Positions 1-9,046 of a stretch of 64,000 bases of DNA are shown piece after piece. A program made the position numbers and the translations under genes. The notes under the pieces were generated by a model. It was not told the origin of the DNA, ran no database searches, and was given only the letters and a program-made list of their open reading frames with translations. The number at the start of each line of letters is the position of its first letter. The first letter of the stretch is position 1. Source of the stretch: Desulfocurvibacter africanus subsp. africanus DSM 2603 (GTDB lineage Bacteria > Desulfobacterota > Desulfovibrionia > Desulfovibrionales > Desulfovibrionaceae); assembly GCF_000422545.1 (NCBI RefSeq), contig NZ_AULZ01000023.1:1-64000 (forward strand), given 5' to 3'.

Positions 1-252
1 GATTGAGATCATCTGCTCTTCCTGGAGCCGCGTAAATATTCTATCTAGAACACCGCTTTTGCTCCAACGGTTCATGCGAGTATATATGGAATGCCAGTTT
101 CCAAAGTGCTTAGGCAATCCGCGCCACTTGCAACCTTGTTCTAGAACATACAAAATGGCGTTAATAACTTGCAGGTTATCTAGAGAGACATTGCCCCGCT
201 GCCGAGGGAAGCTATCCGCGATGCGTTGATACTGCTCTCTGGTTATTTGCAT
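1..252 (-). CDS. IS5-family transposase, N-terminal part (truncated by window edge)
   Basis: The 84 visible codons begin MQITREQYQRIADSFPRQRG and continue with a CKWRGLPKHFGNW motif and an IYTRMNRW motif. These are typical of the N-terminal helix-turn-helix/DUF4096 region of IS5-family DDE transposases. The reading frame is open to the edge. The catalytic DDE domain lies outside the window, so activity cannot be judged. The coding sequence is less GC-rich than the surrounding genes, which fits a mobile element. The start is the ATG at 252, about 50 bp inside the element end. Confidence 0.85.
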   Translation of the reverse strand, partial: MQITREQYQRIADSFPRQRGNVSLDNLQVINAILYVLEQGCKWRGLPKHFGNWHSIYTRMNRWSKSGVLDRIFTRLQEEQMISI

Positions 253-303
253 ACCAACAAGCTAGCCAGAGATTAGACAATGACAAGTAGAGTTAACAGG
301 CCC
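1..303 (-). mobile_element. IS5-family insertion sequence, 5' end (cut by window edge)
   Basis: This is the transposase start plus the terminal sequence of an insertion sequence. The outer end reads GGGCCTGTTAACTC when read inward (plus-strand 290-303) and abuts CTAG at 303-306, a target type used by IS5-family elements. Only this end is visible. The element sits just past the stop codon of the neighbouring histidine kinase, so that gene is intact. Confidence 0.75.
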
Positions 304-307
304 TAGA

Positions 308-2335
308 TCACAAGGCAGCCATGGCCAACTCCGGGCGTTTATCGGAAGCCGCCTTTCGGGCTGAGCTTGTTCCCAATATTTCGGAAAGTAACGTGTCGAA
401 TTCGTCCAGATCAATTGGCTTGGCTATATACCCGTTCATGCCGCTTTCGAGCAGCAATTGCTTGTGCTCCTCCAAGGCGCTGGCCGTGACGGCGATGATG
501 GGTATGTCCGGGTCAACGCCCGGAGGCGGCGAGCGCCGGATGATCTTGGTGGCTTCCAGGCCGTCCAGCTTGGGCATCCGCCAGTCCATGAGCACAAGGT
601 CGAAGGGTTCCCGCTGCAGGGCCTGCAGGGCTTCCAGACCATCCTGCACTCGCAGCACCTCATGCCCCCTGCGCCTTAGCAGCTCTTCGGCGAGCAGCGC
701 GTTGACGTCGTTGTCCTCGGCCAGCAGCACCTTGACGCCTCGCCATTGCCTTAGGATGGTCGGTTGGGCCTGGAACGCCGGTGCCGGGGCTTGCACCACG
801 GACCCGAAGGCGGCGGTGAAGGAGAACGTGCTGCCCTTGCCGACCTCGCTCTCGACTTGGATTCGGCCGCCCATCATGCGCACGAGTTCCTTGGATATAG
901 CCAGCCCGAGACCCGTGCCGCCCTGCTCCAGATCGGGAGCGTGATGCACCTGGGAGAAGCTTTCGAAGATCCTGTCCAGTTTCTCCGCGGGAATGCCGAC
1001 GCCGCTGTCGCGCACCTCGAACAGCAGGTGGGCACTTTCCGTTTCCTGCTGCCCCTGGAGTGCGACTTTGACCTTTATGCCGCCCTTGCGCGTGAACTTG
1101 ATGGCGTTGCCGATCAGGTTGGTGAGCACCTGCCGCAGCCTGCCGGGATCGCCGAGCAGTTGGACCGGGACGGCCGGGTCCATGTCGCTCTCGAAGGCGA
1201 GCCCCCTTTGTGCGGCCATGATCTGCAGGGGCTTGAACGTGGCCTCCAGGGTCTGGCCGAGGTCAAAGTTGGTATGCTGGAAATCTATTTTGCCGGCCTC
1301 GATCTTGGAGAGATCGAGGATGTCGTTGATGATGTCCATCAGGTTTTCGCCCGACTGCCTGACCAGCTCCAGGCACTCCCGGACCTGCGCCTCGCTGCTC
1401 ATGTCCAGCGCCAGCCTGCTCATGCCCAGCACGCCGTTCATGGGCGTGCGTATCTCGTGGCTCATGTTGGCCAGGAATTCGCTCTTGGCCCTGTTGGCCC
1501 GCTCGGCTTCCTCCTTGGCGAGTGTCAGCTCCTCTCTCTGCTGCGCCAATTCCCAGAATAGAAAATCGAGGGGCCTGCGCAGGCTCGTCTCCACCAGGGC
1601 CTTGTAGAAGAAGAAGTACGAGCCGACCTTCAGGACGTGTCCTAGAACGTTCAGGATGCCGTAGACGTCCACGTAGAGGGTGAAGGCCAGGTGGGCAATC
1701 ACGGAGAGCACCATGGAGGCCAGGAGATATCTATAGACGTAAGGGGCGAAATTCTGGCGGCGAAGGTGCAGGAATGCCGCAGCGGCCACCAGGATGAGGC
1801 TGATGATGTACTCGCTCCAGACCTTGAAGGGGGTAAGGCCGACTCCCTCCACGTAGCATTCGGGGAACCACCCGATGAATACGCTTGCGAGCAGCGCCGC
1901 GGTCAGGGCGAAATAGGTCAGGAGCACCTTTTCAGCCCATAGCTTGCGGACGAGGAACACTGGAGCGATCAGCAGCGAGACGGCCTGCATGTAGCTGGAA
2001 ACGATCCACAGCTCCGTGGCCAGATTGGCCCCATGGCCGGGAAAGACGTTCATGCCCTTGTAGGCCAGGATGTGCACGATATCCAGGACGGCTATGAAGA
2101 AGAAGGAGATACCGACAAAGGTGATGTAATGGTTGCGGGCGATGGCGCGCGTGTTCCAGGCCACGAAGAAGATGCCCAGGGCCACGGCCACGCTGAACAT
2201 CTCCACCAGTCCGTGGAAGAGCAGATAGCTGTGGAGTCTGGTGAGGAACAAGCCGGCGATCGCCAGAGTCGCCAAGGCCAACAGGGGCGCCTGGCGATGG
2301 CGATCTTGCCGGTGTGCGGTAATATCGTAAGCCAT
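308..2335 (-). CDS. MASE3-domain hybrid sensor histidine kinase
   Basis: This is a 675-residue inner-membrane sensor kinase fused to a receiver domain. Residues about 18-250 are a multi-helix MASE3-type membrane sensor (motif [13 protein letters not shown]). A short coiled coil leads to a HisKA domain with the phospho-accepting His293 in [10 protein letters not shown]. The ATPase domain has DSGVGIP and GGTGLGLAI boxes. A C-terminal receiver (about 534-655) has the acceptor Asp584 in [11 protein letters not shown] and the conserved Lys in AKPIDL. The MASE3 ligand is not known. With no separate output protein beside it, signal probably passes by phosphorelay to a partner elsewhere. An IS5 element begins only 4 bp after the stop codon. 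Confidence 0.9.
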   Translation of the reverse strand: MAYDITAHRQDRHRQAPLLALATLAIAGLFLTRLHSYLLFHGLVEMFSVAVALGIFFVAWNTRAIARNHYITFVGISFFFIAVLDIVHILAYKGMNVFPGHGANLATELWIVSSYMQAVSLLIAPVFLVRKLWAEKVLLTYFALTAALLASVFIGWFPECYVEGVGLTPFKVWSEYIISLILVAAAAFLHLRRQNFAPYVYRYLLASMVLSVIAHLAFTLYVDVYGILNVLGHVLKVGSYFFFYKALVETSLRRPLDFLFWELAQQREELTLAKEEAERANRAKSEFLANMSHEIRTPMNGVLGMSRLALDMSSEAQVRECLELVRQSGENLMDIINDILDLSKIEAGKIDFQHTNFDLGQTLEATFKPLQIMAAQRGLAFESDMDPAVPVQLLGDPGRLRQVLTNLIGNAIKFTRKGGIKVKVALQGQQETESAHLLFEVRDSGVGIPAEKLDRIFESFSQVHHAPDLEQGGTGLGLAISKELVRMMGGRIQVESEVGKGSTFSFTAAFGSVVQAPAPAFQAQPTILRQWRGVKVLLAEDNDVNALLAEELLRRRGHEVLRVQDGLEALQALQREPFDLVLMDWRMPKLDGLEATKIIRRSPPPGVDPDIPIIAVTASALEEHKQLLLESGMNGYIAKPIDLDEFDTLLSEILGTSSARKAASDKRPELAMAAL

Positions 2336-2499
2336 TTCAATTGCCTATGGATAAAATATGATGGAAAGGCCTCCCGCGACGCAAGGCGACGAAAAGACCG
2401 GATGCGGTGGTCGAGTACTCGTCAGTGCTCTTGAGATTCCTTACTTAGAAAGCCCATCCAGTTCTGGCAAGTCAATTCCATATGATTTTGGTTTTTAAC

Positions 2500-4338
2500 T
2501 TAGCCAGCCTCGGCGGCAGGCGGGAACCAGCCGAGGTCCGCCGCTCGCCTTTCCGGCGCGTTGCGATCCATGCGGCGCCGCTCGAAGCCGGAACGCCGGT
2601 CCGAGGGCAGCAGCCCGCCCACCTGGCGCTCCACGAGGTAGGCATAGTAGCCGCATCGCGCCAGCAACTCGTCATGCGTGCCGGATTCCTCTATGCGCCC
2701 GCCGCGTATGACGCAGATGCGGTCCGCGTCCACCACCGTGGACAGGCGGTGGGCAATGACGAAGGTCGTGCGTCCGCGGATGAGCCGCGCCACGGCTTCC
2801 TGAATGCGGGCCTCGGTTTCGGCGTCCAGGGCCGAGGTCGCTTCGTCCAGGATGAGGATGGGAGGCTGCTTGAGCAAAGCCCTGGCGATGGCGATGCGTT
2901 GGCGTTCGCCGCCGGACAGGCGGCTGCCGCGCTCGCCCACTGGCGTGTCGTAGCCCTGCTCGAGGGCTGTTATGAATTCATGGGCATTGGCCATGCGCGC
3001 GGCCTCCTCGATTTCCTCCCGGCTGGCCGAGGGCCGGCCGTAGGCGATGTTGTCGCGCACGCTCTCGTTGAACAATAGAGCTTCCTGGAGCACCACGCCG
3101 ATCTGGCGGCGCAGGGTCTTCTGCCTGAGTCGTCGGACATCCAGGCCGTCCACGAGCACGGAGCCCTGCTGCGGGTCATGAAATCGTTGCAGTAGCGCCA
3201 TGAGCGTGGTTTTCCCCGCGCCGCTCGGGCCTACAAGGGCGATGGTCTGGTCCGGCATGGCGCGCAGGTTCACGTCCTGCAATACAGGCGCACGGCCATA
3301 ACAGAAGGTCACGTGGCGGAACTCCACCAGCCCGCTCAAGATTGGCGCGTCCACGGCGTCGGGCGCGTCGCCCAAAGCGTCCTCGCGGTCCAGGATCTCG
3401 AATATCTGGGAGAGCGAGACGCCCGCGGTCTTGATCGTGCGGTATATGCCCGTGAGCCCCTGCACAGGGCCGAACAGACCGCCCACGTAGCCCAGGAATG
3501 CCACCACCGTGCCCAGGGTGATGTCGCCCTGGTACACGAGCACTCCGCCCAGCCCGATGGCCGTAATGCGCGCCGCCGCCACCACCATGCCCTGTAGCGC
3601 GCCCACGGAGGTGTCGAAGCCCACGCCGCGCGTAACCACGCGGTTGGCTTCGCGCACCCCGCGCAGGAAACGGCGCTTCTCATAGTCCTCCATGGCGAAA
3701 CTGCGCACTGTCATGATGCCAGAGAGCACCTCGTTGAAGCGGGAGTAGATGCCGGCCCAGCTGTCCAGGAGAATTTTCTCGCGCCGCGTCTGGTTCGGGG
3801 CGGACAGGGCCGCGATGATGGCCGGGAGAGGCGCGAAGGCCACCACCACCACGGTCAGCAATGCGTCCAGGCGCAGCATGGCCGTTAGTGCCAGGGCCAG
3901 GTAGAACAACGAGGGCAGCACGCTGAAGGATATCTCGCTCACCGCGCCGATGAAGCCCTGGATGGAGCGGTCCAGGCGGGTCATGATGGCGCCCACGCCC
4001 TCCTTGCGCTGGTAGTCCTGGGGCAGGCGGTGCAGTCGGCTCACGGTTTCGTCCAGGAGCCGGTAGTGGATGCGCAGGCGCGTGCGCCAGGTGAGCCAGT
4101 TTGACAAGGCCTGCACGATCTCGCGGCCAAGGGCCAGCCCGGCCAGCAGGGCCACACCGAAAAACAGCCCTTCGGAGGCCTGCGGCCCCGTGAGGCTGTC
4201 GAAAATGTATTTCATGACCAAGGGGTCCACGGCGCCGGCTCCGGCCACGAGCAGGGTCAGCACGAGGATCACGGCGGCCGCGGCGGCGTGCGGTCTGGCG
4301 AAGCTCATGGCCCGGGCCAGCAGGGACCAGCTGTTCAT
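2500..4338 (-). CDS. ABC exporter, fused permease and ATPase (MsbA/multidrug type)
   Basis: This 612-residue type I ABC half-transporter works in the inner membrane, probably as a homodimer. The N-terminal half (about 1-320) has six predicted membrane segments. The ATPase half carries Walker A GPSGAGKTT (370-378), signature LSGGE (474-478) and Walker B ILILDE (494-499) followed by the D-loop SALD. The substrate cannot be read from sequence; lipid or drug export are the usual roles of this family. The gene stands alone between a kinase and divergent degP. Its Shine-Dalgarno AAAAGGAG lies in the 3' arm of a leader hairpin (see 4346-4369), so translation may be structure-controlled. Confidence 0.9.
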   Translation of the reverse strand: MNSWSLLARAMSFARPHAAAAAVILVLTLLVAGAGAVDPLVMKYIFDSLTGPQASEGLFFGVALLAGLALGREIVQALSNWLTWRTRLRIHYRLLDETVSRLHRLPQDYQRKEGVGAIMTRLDRSIQGFIGAVSEISFSVLPSLFYLALALTAMLRLDALLTVVVVAFAPLPAIIAALSAPNQTRREKILLDSWAGIYSRFNEVLSGIMTVRSFAMEDYEKRRFLRGVREANRVVTRGVGFDTSVGALQGMVVAAARITAIGLGGVLVYQGDITLGTVVAFLGYVGGLFGPVQGLTGIYRTIKTAGVSLSQIFEILDREDALGDAPDAVDAPILSGLVEFRHVTFCYGRAPVLQDVNLRAMPDQTIALVGPSGAGKTTLMALLQRFHDPQQGSVLVDGLDVRRLRQKTLRRQIGVVLQEALLFNESVRDNIAYGRPSASREEIEEAARMANAHEFITALEQGYDTPVGERGSRLSGGERQRIAIARALLKQPPILILDEATSALDAETEARIQEAVARLIRGRTTFVIAHRLSTVVDADRICVIRGGRIEESGTHDELLARCGYYAYLVERQVGGLLPSDRRSGFERRRMDRNAPERRAADLGWFPPAAEAG

Positions 4339-4345
4339 GGGCGCT

Positions 4346-4369
4346 CCTTTTCCCCAGTCAGGGGAAAGG
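4346..4369 (-). promoter_or_regulatory. leader hairpin overlapping the exporter ribosome-binding site
   Basis: In the exporter mRNA the arm CCTTTCCCC is followed by the loop TGACT and the arm GGGGAAAAGG (one extra A). This is about 9 bp of stem. The second arm contains most of the Shine-Dalgarno AAAAGGAG, which lies 6 nt before the ATG. Pairing would hide the ribosome-binding site. The regulatory role is inferred. Confidence 0.5.
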
Positions 4370-4615
4370 CCATGCTACACCAGCCGGTGGCCTTGGTCCA
4401 AGAGAAGACGAATCAGGGCTGCCGCCCCGAACCCCGCCCGGGGGAGGCGATTTCCCCGGACCCCTGCAGTGCGGCAAGGGGACGATTGCATGGCATGCAT
4501 TGCGGCGAATCGAGGCGGACATTGCGGCCCGATCCGGTCGGGAGGAACCTTCCGGATGCGGGCTGCACGACTCTACGGCGGAGTAAATTCTTGCATTTCA
4601 CGGCATATAGTTACA

Positions 4616-4643
4616 GAAACTTAATGGGGAGGATATTGTCAGG
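4616..4643 (+). promoter_or_regulatory. possible sigma-E-like promoter of degP
   Basis: GAAACTT (4616-4622) is followed 15 bp later by GTCAGG (4638-4643). This resembles the GGAACTT/GTC pattern of extracytoplasmic stress sigma factors, which control degP in enterobacteria. The match is imperfect and whether this organism uses such a factor here is unknown. Confidence 0.25.
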
Positions 4644-4693
4644 AAAGCTAGGATGCTTACGATTTCATCGACATGCGCTGCAAAGGAGTAGAT

Positions 4694-6136
4694 ATGAGTC
4701 CACGCGTGCACAGGTTTTTCCCTATAGCCCCGATCTTGACCCTGACCCTCGCGCTTGTCACGGCCGCGGGCGTACAGGCTGCGAGCCTCCCCGAATTCAC
4801 CGACCTGGCCGAGAAAGCCGCGCCGTCGGTGGTCAACATCAGCTCCAAGGTGGCGATGCCCGAAGGCGGGCCGGCCATGCGCCAGGGCCCCCAGGGACCC
4901 CAAGGTCCCCGAGGCCGCAATCCGTTGGAGGAATTTTTCCGCGACTTCTTCGGCGAAGGCATGCCCATGCCCAGGCCCCAGGCCTCCCTGGGCTCCGGGT
5001 TCATCATCTCCCAGGACGGTTTCATCGTCACCAACAACCACGTGGTGCAGGACGCCGCCTCCATTGAGGTGCTCCTGGATGACGGCAAGGATACCTATCC
5101 TGCCAAGGTCATAGGCACCGATCCCGAAACCGACCTGGCCCTGATCAAGATCGAGCCCAAGACTCGGCTCGTCCCGCTGGAGTTCGGCAATTCCGAGCAG
5201 GCCAAGGTGGGCGAATGGGTGCTGGCCGTGGGCAACCCCTTCGGCCTGGACCACAGCGTCACGGCCGGCATCATCAGCGCCAAGGGCCGGGTCATCGGCG
5301 CAGGGCCCTACGACAACTTCATCCAGACCGACGCCTCCATCAACCCCGGCAACTCCGGCGGTCCGCTCATCAACATGGCCGGCAAGGTAATCGGCATCAA
5401 CACGGCCATCGTGGCCACGGGCCAGGGCATCGGCTTCGCCGTGCCGAGCGACATCGCCAAGAGCGTGATCCAGCAGTTGCGCGAACATGGCGAGGTACGC
5501 CGCGGCCTACTGGGCGTGGCCATCCAGGACATGGACGCCAACACGGCCAAGGCCCTGGGCCTTAAGGAGGCGCAAGGCGCGCTGGTGGCTTCTGTCAGTC
5601 CCGGAAGCCCGGCCGCCGAGGCAGGCATCCGGCAGGGCGATGTCATTACCCGCGTAAACGGCCAGCCGGTGGAGGACTCCCGCACGCTTACCATGCGCAT
5701 AGGCGCCATGCCTCCGGGCGAGCGCGTGAAGCTCACGGTCTGGCGCGGCGGTAAGCAGAAGGAGTACACGGTCAAGCTGGCCAAGCGTTCGGCCGAGGCC
5801 CTGGGCCAGATGCAGCCCGGCCAGCCTGGGCCGCAGCAGCCCGGCGGCGAGCTTTTGGGCATGTCCATGCGCAAGCTTACGGACCAGGAAGCCAGCGCTC
5901 TGGGCGTGGAGCCGGGCCGAGGCGTGCTCGTACAGGCCGTGGCCCCCGGTTCGCCAGCCGAAGAGAACGGCGTTGCCCCCGGCGACGTGATCCTGGAGAT
6001 CAACCAGCAGCCCGTGAACAACCCGGCCGAGGCTCAGCGCATCATCAACGAAGATGCCAAGCGCAAGGGCGTAGCCCTGCTGCTGCTCTCACGGCGCGGC
6101 CAGAACCTGTTCGTGACTATTCCCATGGGACAGTAA
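4694..6136 (+). CDS. degP: Do-family periplasmic serine protease/chaperone (DegP/HtrA)
   Basis: This is a 480-residue envelope quality-control protease that degrades or refolds misfolded periplasmic proteins. A signal peptide (about 1-30, ending VQAA) is followed by a trypsin-like domain with catalytic His116 (NNHVV), Asp147 (ETDLALIKI) and Ser221 (GNSGGPL), then two PDZ domains (about 270-355 and 385-475). A Gly/Pro/Gln-rich stretch lies between signal and protease (LA-loop region), as in other Do proteins. The ATG at 4694 is chosen over one 21 bp upstream because AAAGGAG lies just before it and the signal peptide then starts cleanly. It is monocistronic and followed by a strong hairpin. Confidence 0.95.
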   Translation: MSPRVHRFFPIAPILTLTLALVTAAGVQAASLPEFTDLAEKAAPSVVNISSKVAMPEGGPAMRQGPQGPQGPRGRNPLEEFFRDFFGEGMPMPRPQASLGSGFIISQDGFIVTNNHVVQDAASIEVLLDDGKDTYPAKVIGTDPETDLALIKIEPKTRLVPLEFGNSEQAKVGEWVLAVGNPFGLDHSVTAGIISAKGRVIGAGPYDNFIQTDASINPGNSGGPLINMAGKVIGINTAIVATGQGIGFAVPSDIAKSVIQQLREHGEVRRGLLGVAIQDMDANTAKALGLKEAQGALVASVSPGSPAAEAGIRQGDVITRVNGQPVEDSRTLTMRIGAMPPGERVKLTVWRGGKQKEYTVKLAKRSAEALGQMQPGQPGPQQPGGELLGMSMRKLTDQEASALGVEPGRGVLVQAVAPGSPAEENGVAPGDVILEINQQPVNNPAEAQRIINEDAKRKGVALLLLSRRGQNLFVTIPMGQ

Positions 6137-6188
6137 GGCCGACAGGCCCGCACATAGCACCCCATCGCCTCCTTCACACGACCAGCGG

Positions 6189-6212
6189 AAGGCCCCGGGA
6201 AACCGGGGCCTT
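6189..6212 (+). terminator. hairpin terminator after degP
   Basis: A perfect 10-bp stem AAGGCCCCGG/CCGGGGCCTT is closed by a GAAA tetraloop, 52 bp after the degP stop. There is no clear U-tract, so it may work as a weak intrinsic terminator or a 3' RNA stabiliser. Confidence 0.6.
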
Positions 6213-6316
6213 GCCGCTTTGGCGGTCCGGCAAGGAACCCATCTTGTTTGTTTGCAAAAAGAAAAGCGGGGTCCAGGGCATCCTCTTATCTTGAAAGGCT
6301 CCCGGTGGGACGGGGT

Positions 6317-6341
6317 CCGGGAAGGGCAAAGCCCTTCCCGG
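6317..6341 (-). repeat. intergenic hairpin repeat (family A) after the SDR gene
   Basis: CCGGGAAGGGC, loop AAA, GCCCTTCCCGG: an 11-bp perfect stem 17 bp past the SDR stop, preceded by a GGGTCCAGGG stretch. The same GGGAGGGCAAAGCCCTCCC-type hairpin recurs near 10.69, 13.22, 54.71, 60.30 and 60.47 kb, so it is a dispersed repeat that probably serves as a terminator. Confidence 0.7.
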
Positions 6342-6358
6342 TTATCATGCGGTATGTT

Positions 6359-7111
6359 TTAGCCCCTGGCCACGGGCAGCGGTCCAAAGGATTGGCAGGT
6401 GGGCATGACCTCAAGGCGGTTGATGTTCATGTGCGCGGGGAGCGTGCAGACCCACCAGATGCACTCGGCGATGTCCTCGGGCGTGAGCGGCTGGCATTTG
6501 TCATAGACCTTGCCGGCCTTCTCGGCGTCGCCCTGGAAGCGCACCAGCGAGAATTCGCTCTCGGCCATGCCGGGCTCGATGTTGGTCACGCGCACGCCCT
6601 TGCCGTGCAGGTCAGCGCGCAGGTTGCGGGAGAACTGCTTGACGAAGGCCTTGGTGGCTCCGTACACATTGCCCCCGGGATAGGGATAGTCGCCGGCGAT
6701 GGAGCCCAGGTTGACCACGTGGCCGCGGCCTCGCGCCACCATGCCCGGCAGGACCAGCCGGGTCATGTGCAGCAGGCCCTTGATGTTCGTGTCCACCATG
6801 GTTTCCCAATCCTCCAGGCTGCATTCCCAAGCCGGCTCCAAGCCCAGGGCCAAGCCGGCGTTGTTCACGAGCACATCGATATCCCCGAAGCCCTGGGGCA
6901 GCGCATTCAGTTCGCGCTCGCAGGCGGCCTTGTCGCGAACGTCGAACACCGCCAGATGAACGGGCACGCCGGACAGCTCGGCGCGCAGGGCTTCCAGGCG
7001 CTCGTGCCGCCGGCCCGTGAGCACGAGACGCCAGCCGCCGGCGGCGAACTTTCGCGCGCAGGCCGCGCCGAAGCCCGCCGTGGCGCCTGTAATACAAATG
7101 GTCTTTGTCAT
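6359..7111 (-). CDS. short-chain dehydrogenase/reductase (YdfG-like)
   Basis: This is a 250-residue NAD(P)-dependent oxidoreductase with a Rossmann fold. The cofactor loop is ITGATAGFGAA near the N-terminus, NNAG-type motif VNNAGLALG is in the middle, and the active site is the Tyr-Lys pair in VYGATKAFVKQFS, with the preceding Ser in LGSIAGDY. Overall layout is closest to the YdfG group, which reduces hydroxy acids or malonic semialdehyde, but the substrate is not proven. The ATG at 7111 is preferred over one 12 bp upstream because GGAG precedes it. It is a single gene. Confidence 0.88.
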   Translation of the reverse strand: MTKTICITGATAGFGAACARKFAAGGWRLVLTGRRHERLEALRAELSGVPVHLAVFDVRDKAACERELNALPQGFGDIDVLVNNAGLALGLEPAWECSLEDWETMVDTNIKGLLHMTRLVLPGMVARGRGHVVNLGSIAGDYPYPGGNVYGATKAFVKQFSRNLRADLHGKGVRVTNIEPGMAESEFSLVRFQGDAEKAGKVYDKCQPLTPEDIAECIWWVCTLPAHMNINRLEVMPTCQSFGPLPVARG

Positions 7112-7523
7112 TTTTTGCTCCATTGCTGTTTGTCGAGCTACGTGGGCAGGCTCCCATAAGCCTCGGATCGCTGATCACGTGCGGAGAGGTATCCTCGCCA
7201 AGCCTTTCCAGGTTTCCGTCCCTGCGAACGGAATTAGGCCTGGAATGCCGGAGTGGCATAGCCTGACTCCTTGCCCTTCTTGACGAAAAAGCCGACTTTA
7301 GCACAATCTGTCGGGAAGCGGAACAATCAGGATGCCTTGCGAGCGACCGGGGCCGCGAAAGATCATGCAGCCCGTGCGGCCGCATGTGGCGGAGCGTGGG
7401 ATCGCTGGCGGGCCAGGTTTTTGCAGCTAGAATTGTGGCCGCGTGGCGGCCTCTGCGGTTGATGGATCGGCCGCAAGCTGCGGACAGGAACCGAAAGACT
7501 GACTTTCAGAGAGGTTGAGCGAC
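7112..7523. other. intergenic region between divergent SDR and EF-hand genes
   Basis: About 410 bp with ordinary composition. It must hold the promoters of the two divergent genes. I see no confident promoter, RNA or further gene in it. Confidence 0.4.
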
Positions 7524-7772
7524 GTGCAGCGACTCGTTATGATTATTGGCCTCGTGGCGGCTCTGACCGCCTGGTCCGTTTCCCCAGGCCTGGCTCTGGC
7601 CAAGCGCTCCTTCGCAGCCATGGACAAGGACCACGACGGATGGATTTCCTTCGAGGAGGTCTTTGTCACTTACCCCGGCGTGGACGAGGAATACTTCGAG
7701 ACTTTTGACAAGAACAGGGACGGGGTGCTGGACGCGAACGAGTGGAAGCGCTTCGTGCCCCGTAGCCGATAA
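7524..7772 (+). CDS. small exported EF-hand protein
   Basis: This protein of about 82 residues has an N-terminal signal peptide (hydrophobic core MIIGLVAALTAW, ending LALA) and two EF-hand loops, DKDHDGWISFEE and DKNRDGVLDANE. Acidic residues sit at the calcium-ligand positions. It probably binds calcium in the periplasm or outside the cell. The start is uncertain: GTG at 7524 lies 10 nt after GAGAGG, whereas the in-frame TTG at 7515 is too close to it. A strong hairpin follows the stop. Two other exported EF-hand proteins are encoded near 22 kb. Confidence 0.8.
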   Translation: MQRLVMIIGLVAALTAWSVSPGLALAKRSFAAMDKDHDGWISFEEVFVTYPGVDEEYFETFDKNRDGVLDANEWKRFVPRSR

Positions 7773-7776
7773 TGGC

Positions 7777-7802
7777 GAGCGCGCCGACAGTTCGGCGCGC
7801 TC
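7777..7802 (+). terminator. hairpin terminator between convergent genes
   Basis: GAGCGCGCCGA, loop CAGT, TCGGCGCGCTC: an 11-bp perfect stem 5 bp past the EF-hand stop and 14 bp before the end of the convergent gene. It lacks a long U-tract and may act in both directions. Confidence 0.65.
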
Positions 7803-7815
7803 CGAGGAAAACCGC

Positions 7816-8148
7816 TTAAAGGATCAGGGACAGGCAGCTGCAGACGGCGGGATCGACCTTGATGGGGCGGTTCTCCAGCAGCCTGGAGCACAAGGTCGTC
7901 AACCACGGCCGCGAGGTCTTGATCTCGCTCAGCAGAATATGACCCGTGCCGTCGCGCACGGTCATCTCGAACTTGCCTATCTCCAGGTCGATGGGCTCGG
8001 ATTCACCCTCCAGCAGCACCTTGGCCTTCAATGACTTTGTCTTTGGATCGAACTCAAGCTTCAACACCTTACCGTACCCTCGCGCTAGTGTCAGGTTGAG
8101 CGCTTTGCAGAGCATAAGCTGCAGCGCCTTGTGCGGTATCAGTCTCAT
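7816..8148 (-). CDS. conserved-looking hypothetical protein, 110 residues
   Basis: I do not recognise a family. There is no signal peptide or membrane segment. The middle (about 25-75) alternates hydrophobic and charged residues in a way that suggests a beta-sheet domain (KVLKLEFDPKTKSLKAKVLL). The C-terminus carries two close cysteines (CSC). Codon use matches neighbours and the frame lies between a hairpin terminator and an HAD gene on the same strand, which supports it being real. Function unknown. Confidence 0.6.
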   Translation of the reverse strand: MRLIPHKALQLMLCKALNLTLARGYGKVLKLEFDPKTKSLKAKVLLEGESEPIDLEIGKFEMTVRDGTGHILLSEIKTSRPWLTTLCSRLLENRPIKVDPAVCSCLSLIL

Positions 8149-8187
8149 TGCAAATCTTGCCTTCCTGCGTGGTGCACGCTCATGGTT

Positions 8188-8892
8188 TCAATGACCAGCG
8201 ACCGCGCAAGTTTGCGGCAGCAGGTTCCGGTCCTCGAGCAAGGCCATGAGCCCGGCGCAGTCCCGAGCCAGGAAGTCCGGCCCGCTGGCGTGAAGCTCCT
8301 CCGGCAGGGTCCGTCCGCTGGCCACGGCCGCCGTGGCCGTGCCCGCGCGCCGGCCCGTGAGCACGTCCATGGGATGGTCGCCGATCATGAGCGCGGCCTC
8401 GGGCGGCACGGCCAGCCGCTCCAGCGCGGTCAGCAGGTGCTCCGGATCGGGTTTGACCCTTACCACGCTCTCGCGTGGAAGCAGGCAATCCACACGCTGG
8501 GCGATGTCCGGGAACACGGCTGTCACTGCGGGCGTGCAGTTGCGGGTAATGACCGCGGTGCGCGCGCCGCAGCCGCGCAATCGGGTGAGCATGGAGCGAG
8601 TGGTGGGGAAAAGGGAACCCTGCGACGCGGCCTTTATCTCCATGTCCATAATCAGGAAGCGGCAGCGGGTGTGGAACTCCAGGGAGAGTTCCCGGCCGTG
8701 GCGGGACATGACCGTGGCGGCCAGCTGTTCGACCCATTCCAGGGCGGGCAGGCCGTCGGGCGAGATGGATTCTTCCAGGAAGACCTCGGCCAGGGCCGCC
8801 AGCCGCTGCTTCATGAGCGCGAAATCGATGGTCAGGGCGGCCAGGGTGCCGTCGAAATCGAAAATCAAGGCCTGAAAGGGTGTGCTGCGCAT
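8188..8892 (-). CDS. HAD-family hydrolase (phosphoglycolate phosphatase-like)
   Basis: A soluble phosphatase of about 234 residues. The nucleophile motif IFDFDGTLA is near residues 10-18, motif II is VITRN, the Lys is in VVRVKPDPEHLL, and motif IV is MIGDHPMDV. A helical cap lies between motifs I and II, typical of subclass I HAD enzymes such as phosphoglycolate phosphatase. The substrate is not predictable. An in-frame TTG lies 9 bp upstream; the ATG at 8892 is used here but the ribosome-binding site does not clearly decide. It is divergent from the flavoprotein gene at 9047. Confidence 0.85.
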   Translation of the reverse strand: MRSTPFQALIFDFDGTLAALTIDFALMKQRLAALAEVFLEESISPDGLPALEWVEQLAATVMSRHGRELSLEFHTRCRFLIMDMEIKAASQGSLFPTTRSMLTRLRGCGARTAVITRNCTPAVTAVFPDIAQRVDCLLPRESVVRVKPDPEHLLTALERLAVPPEAALMIGDHPMDVLTGRRAGTATAAVASGRTLPEELHASGPDFLARDCAGLMALLEDRNLLPQTCAVAGH

Positions 8893-9046
8893 CGGACTCA
8901 ATTGGCCATTAGGTCTCCCGGAGTCAAGAGCGGTCAGATGTCGAAGTCAGCCGCCAAGGCTGGCCTCGGGCCGAAAGGTGCGTTACACGAGTATGGTTGG
9001 GCCTTCGCGAACCAGAGACCGCGCGCCTTCGGGCCGCCAGGCGAGC

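Larger units (their letters stand above)
4339..4693. other. divergent intergenic region between ABC exporter and degP
   Basis: These 355 bp between two divergent genes contain the exporter leader hairpin (4346-4369) and, nearer degP, a possible extracytoplasmic-sigma-like promoter (4616-4643). No convincing small gene or known RNA was seen. Confidence 0.5.
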
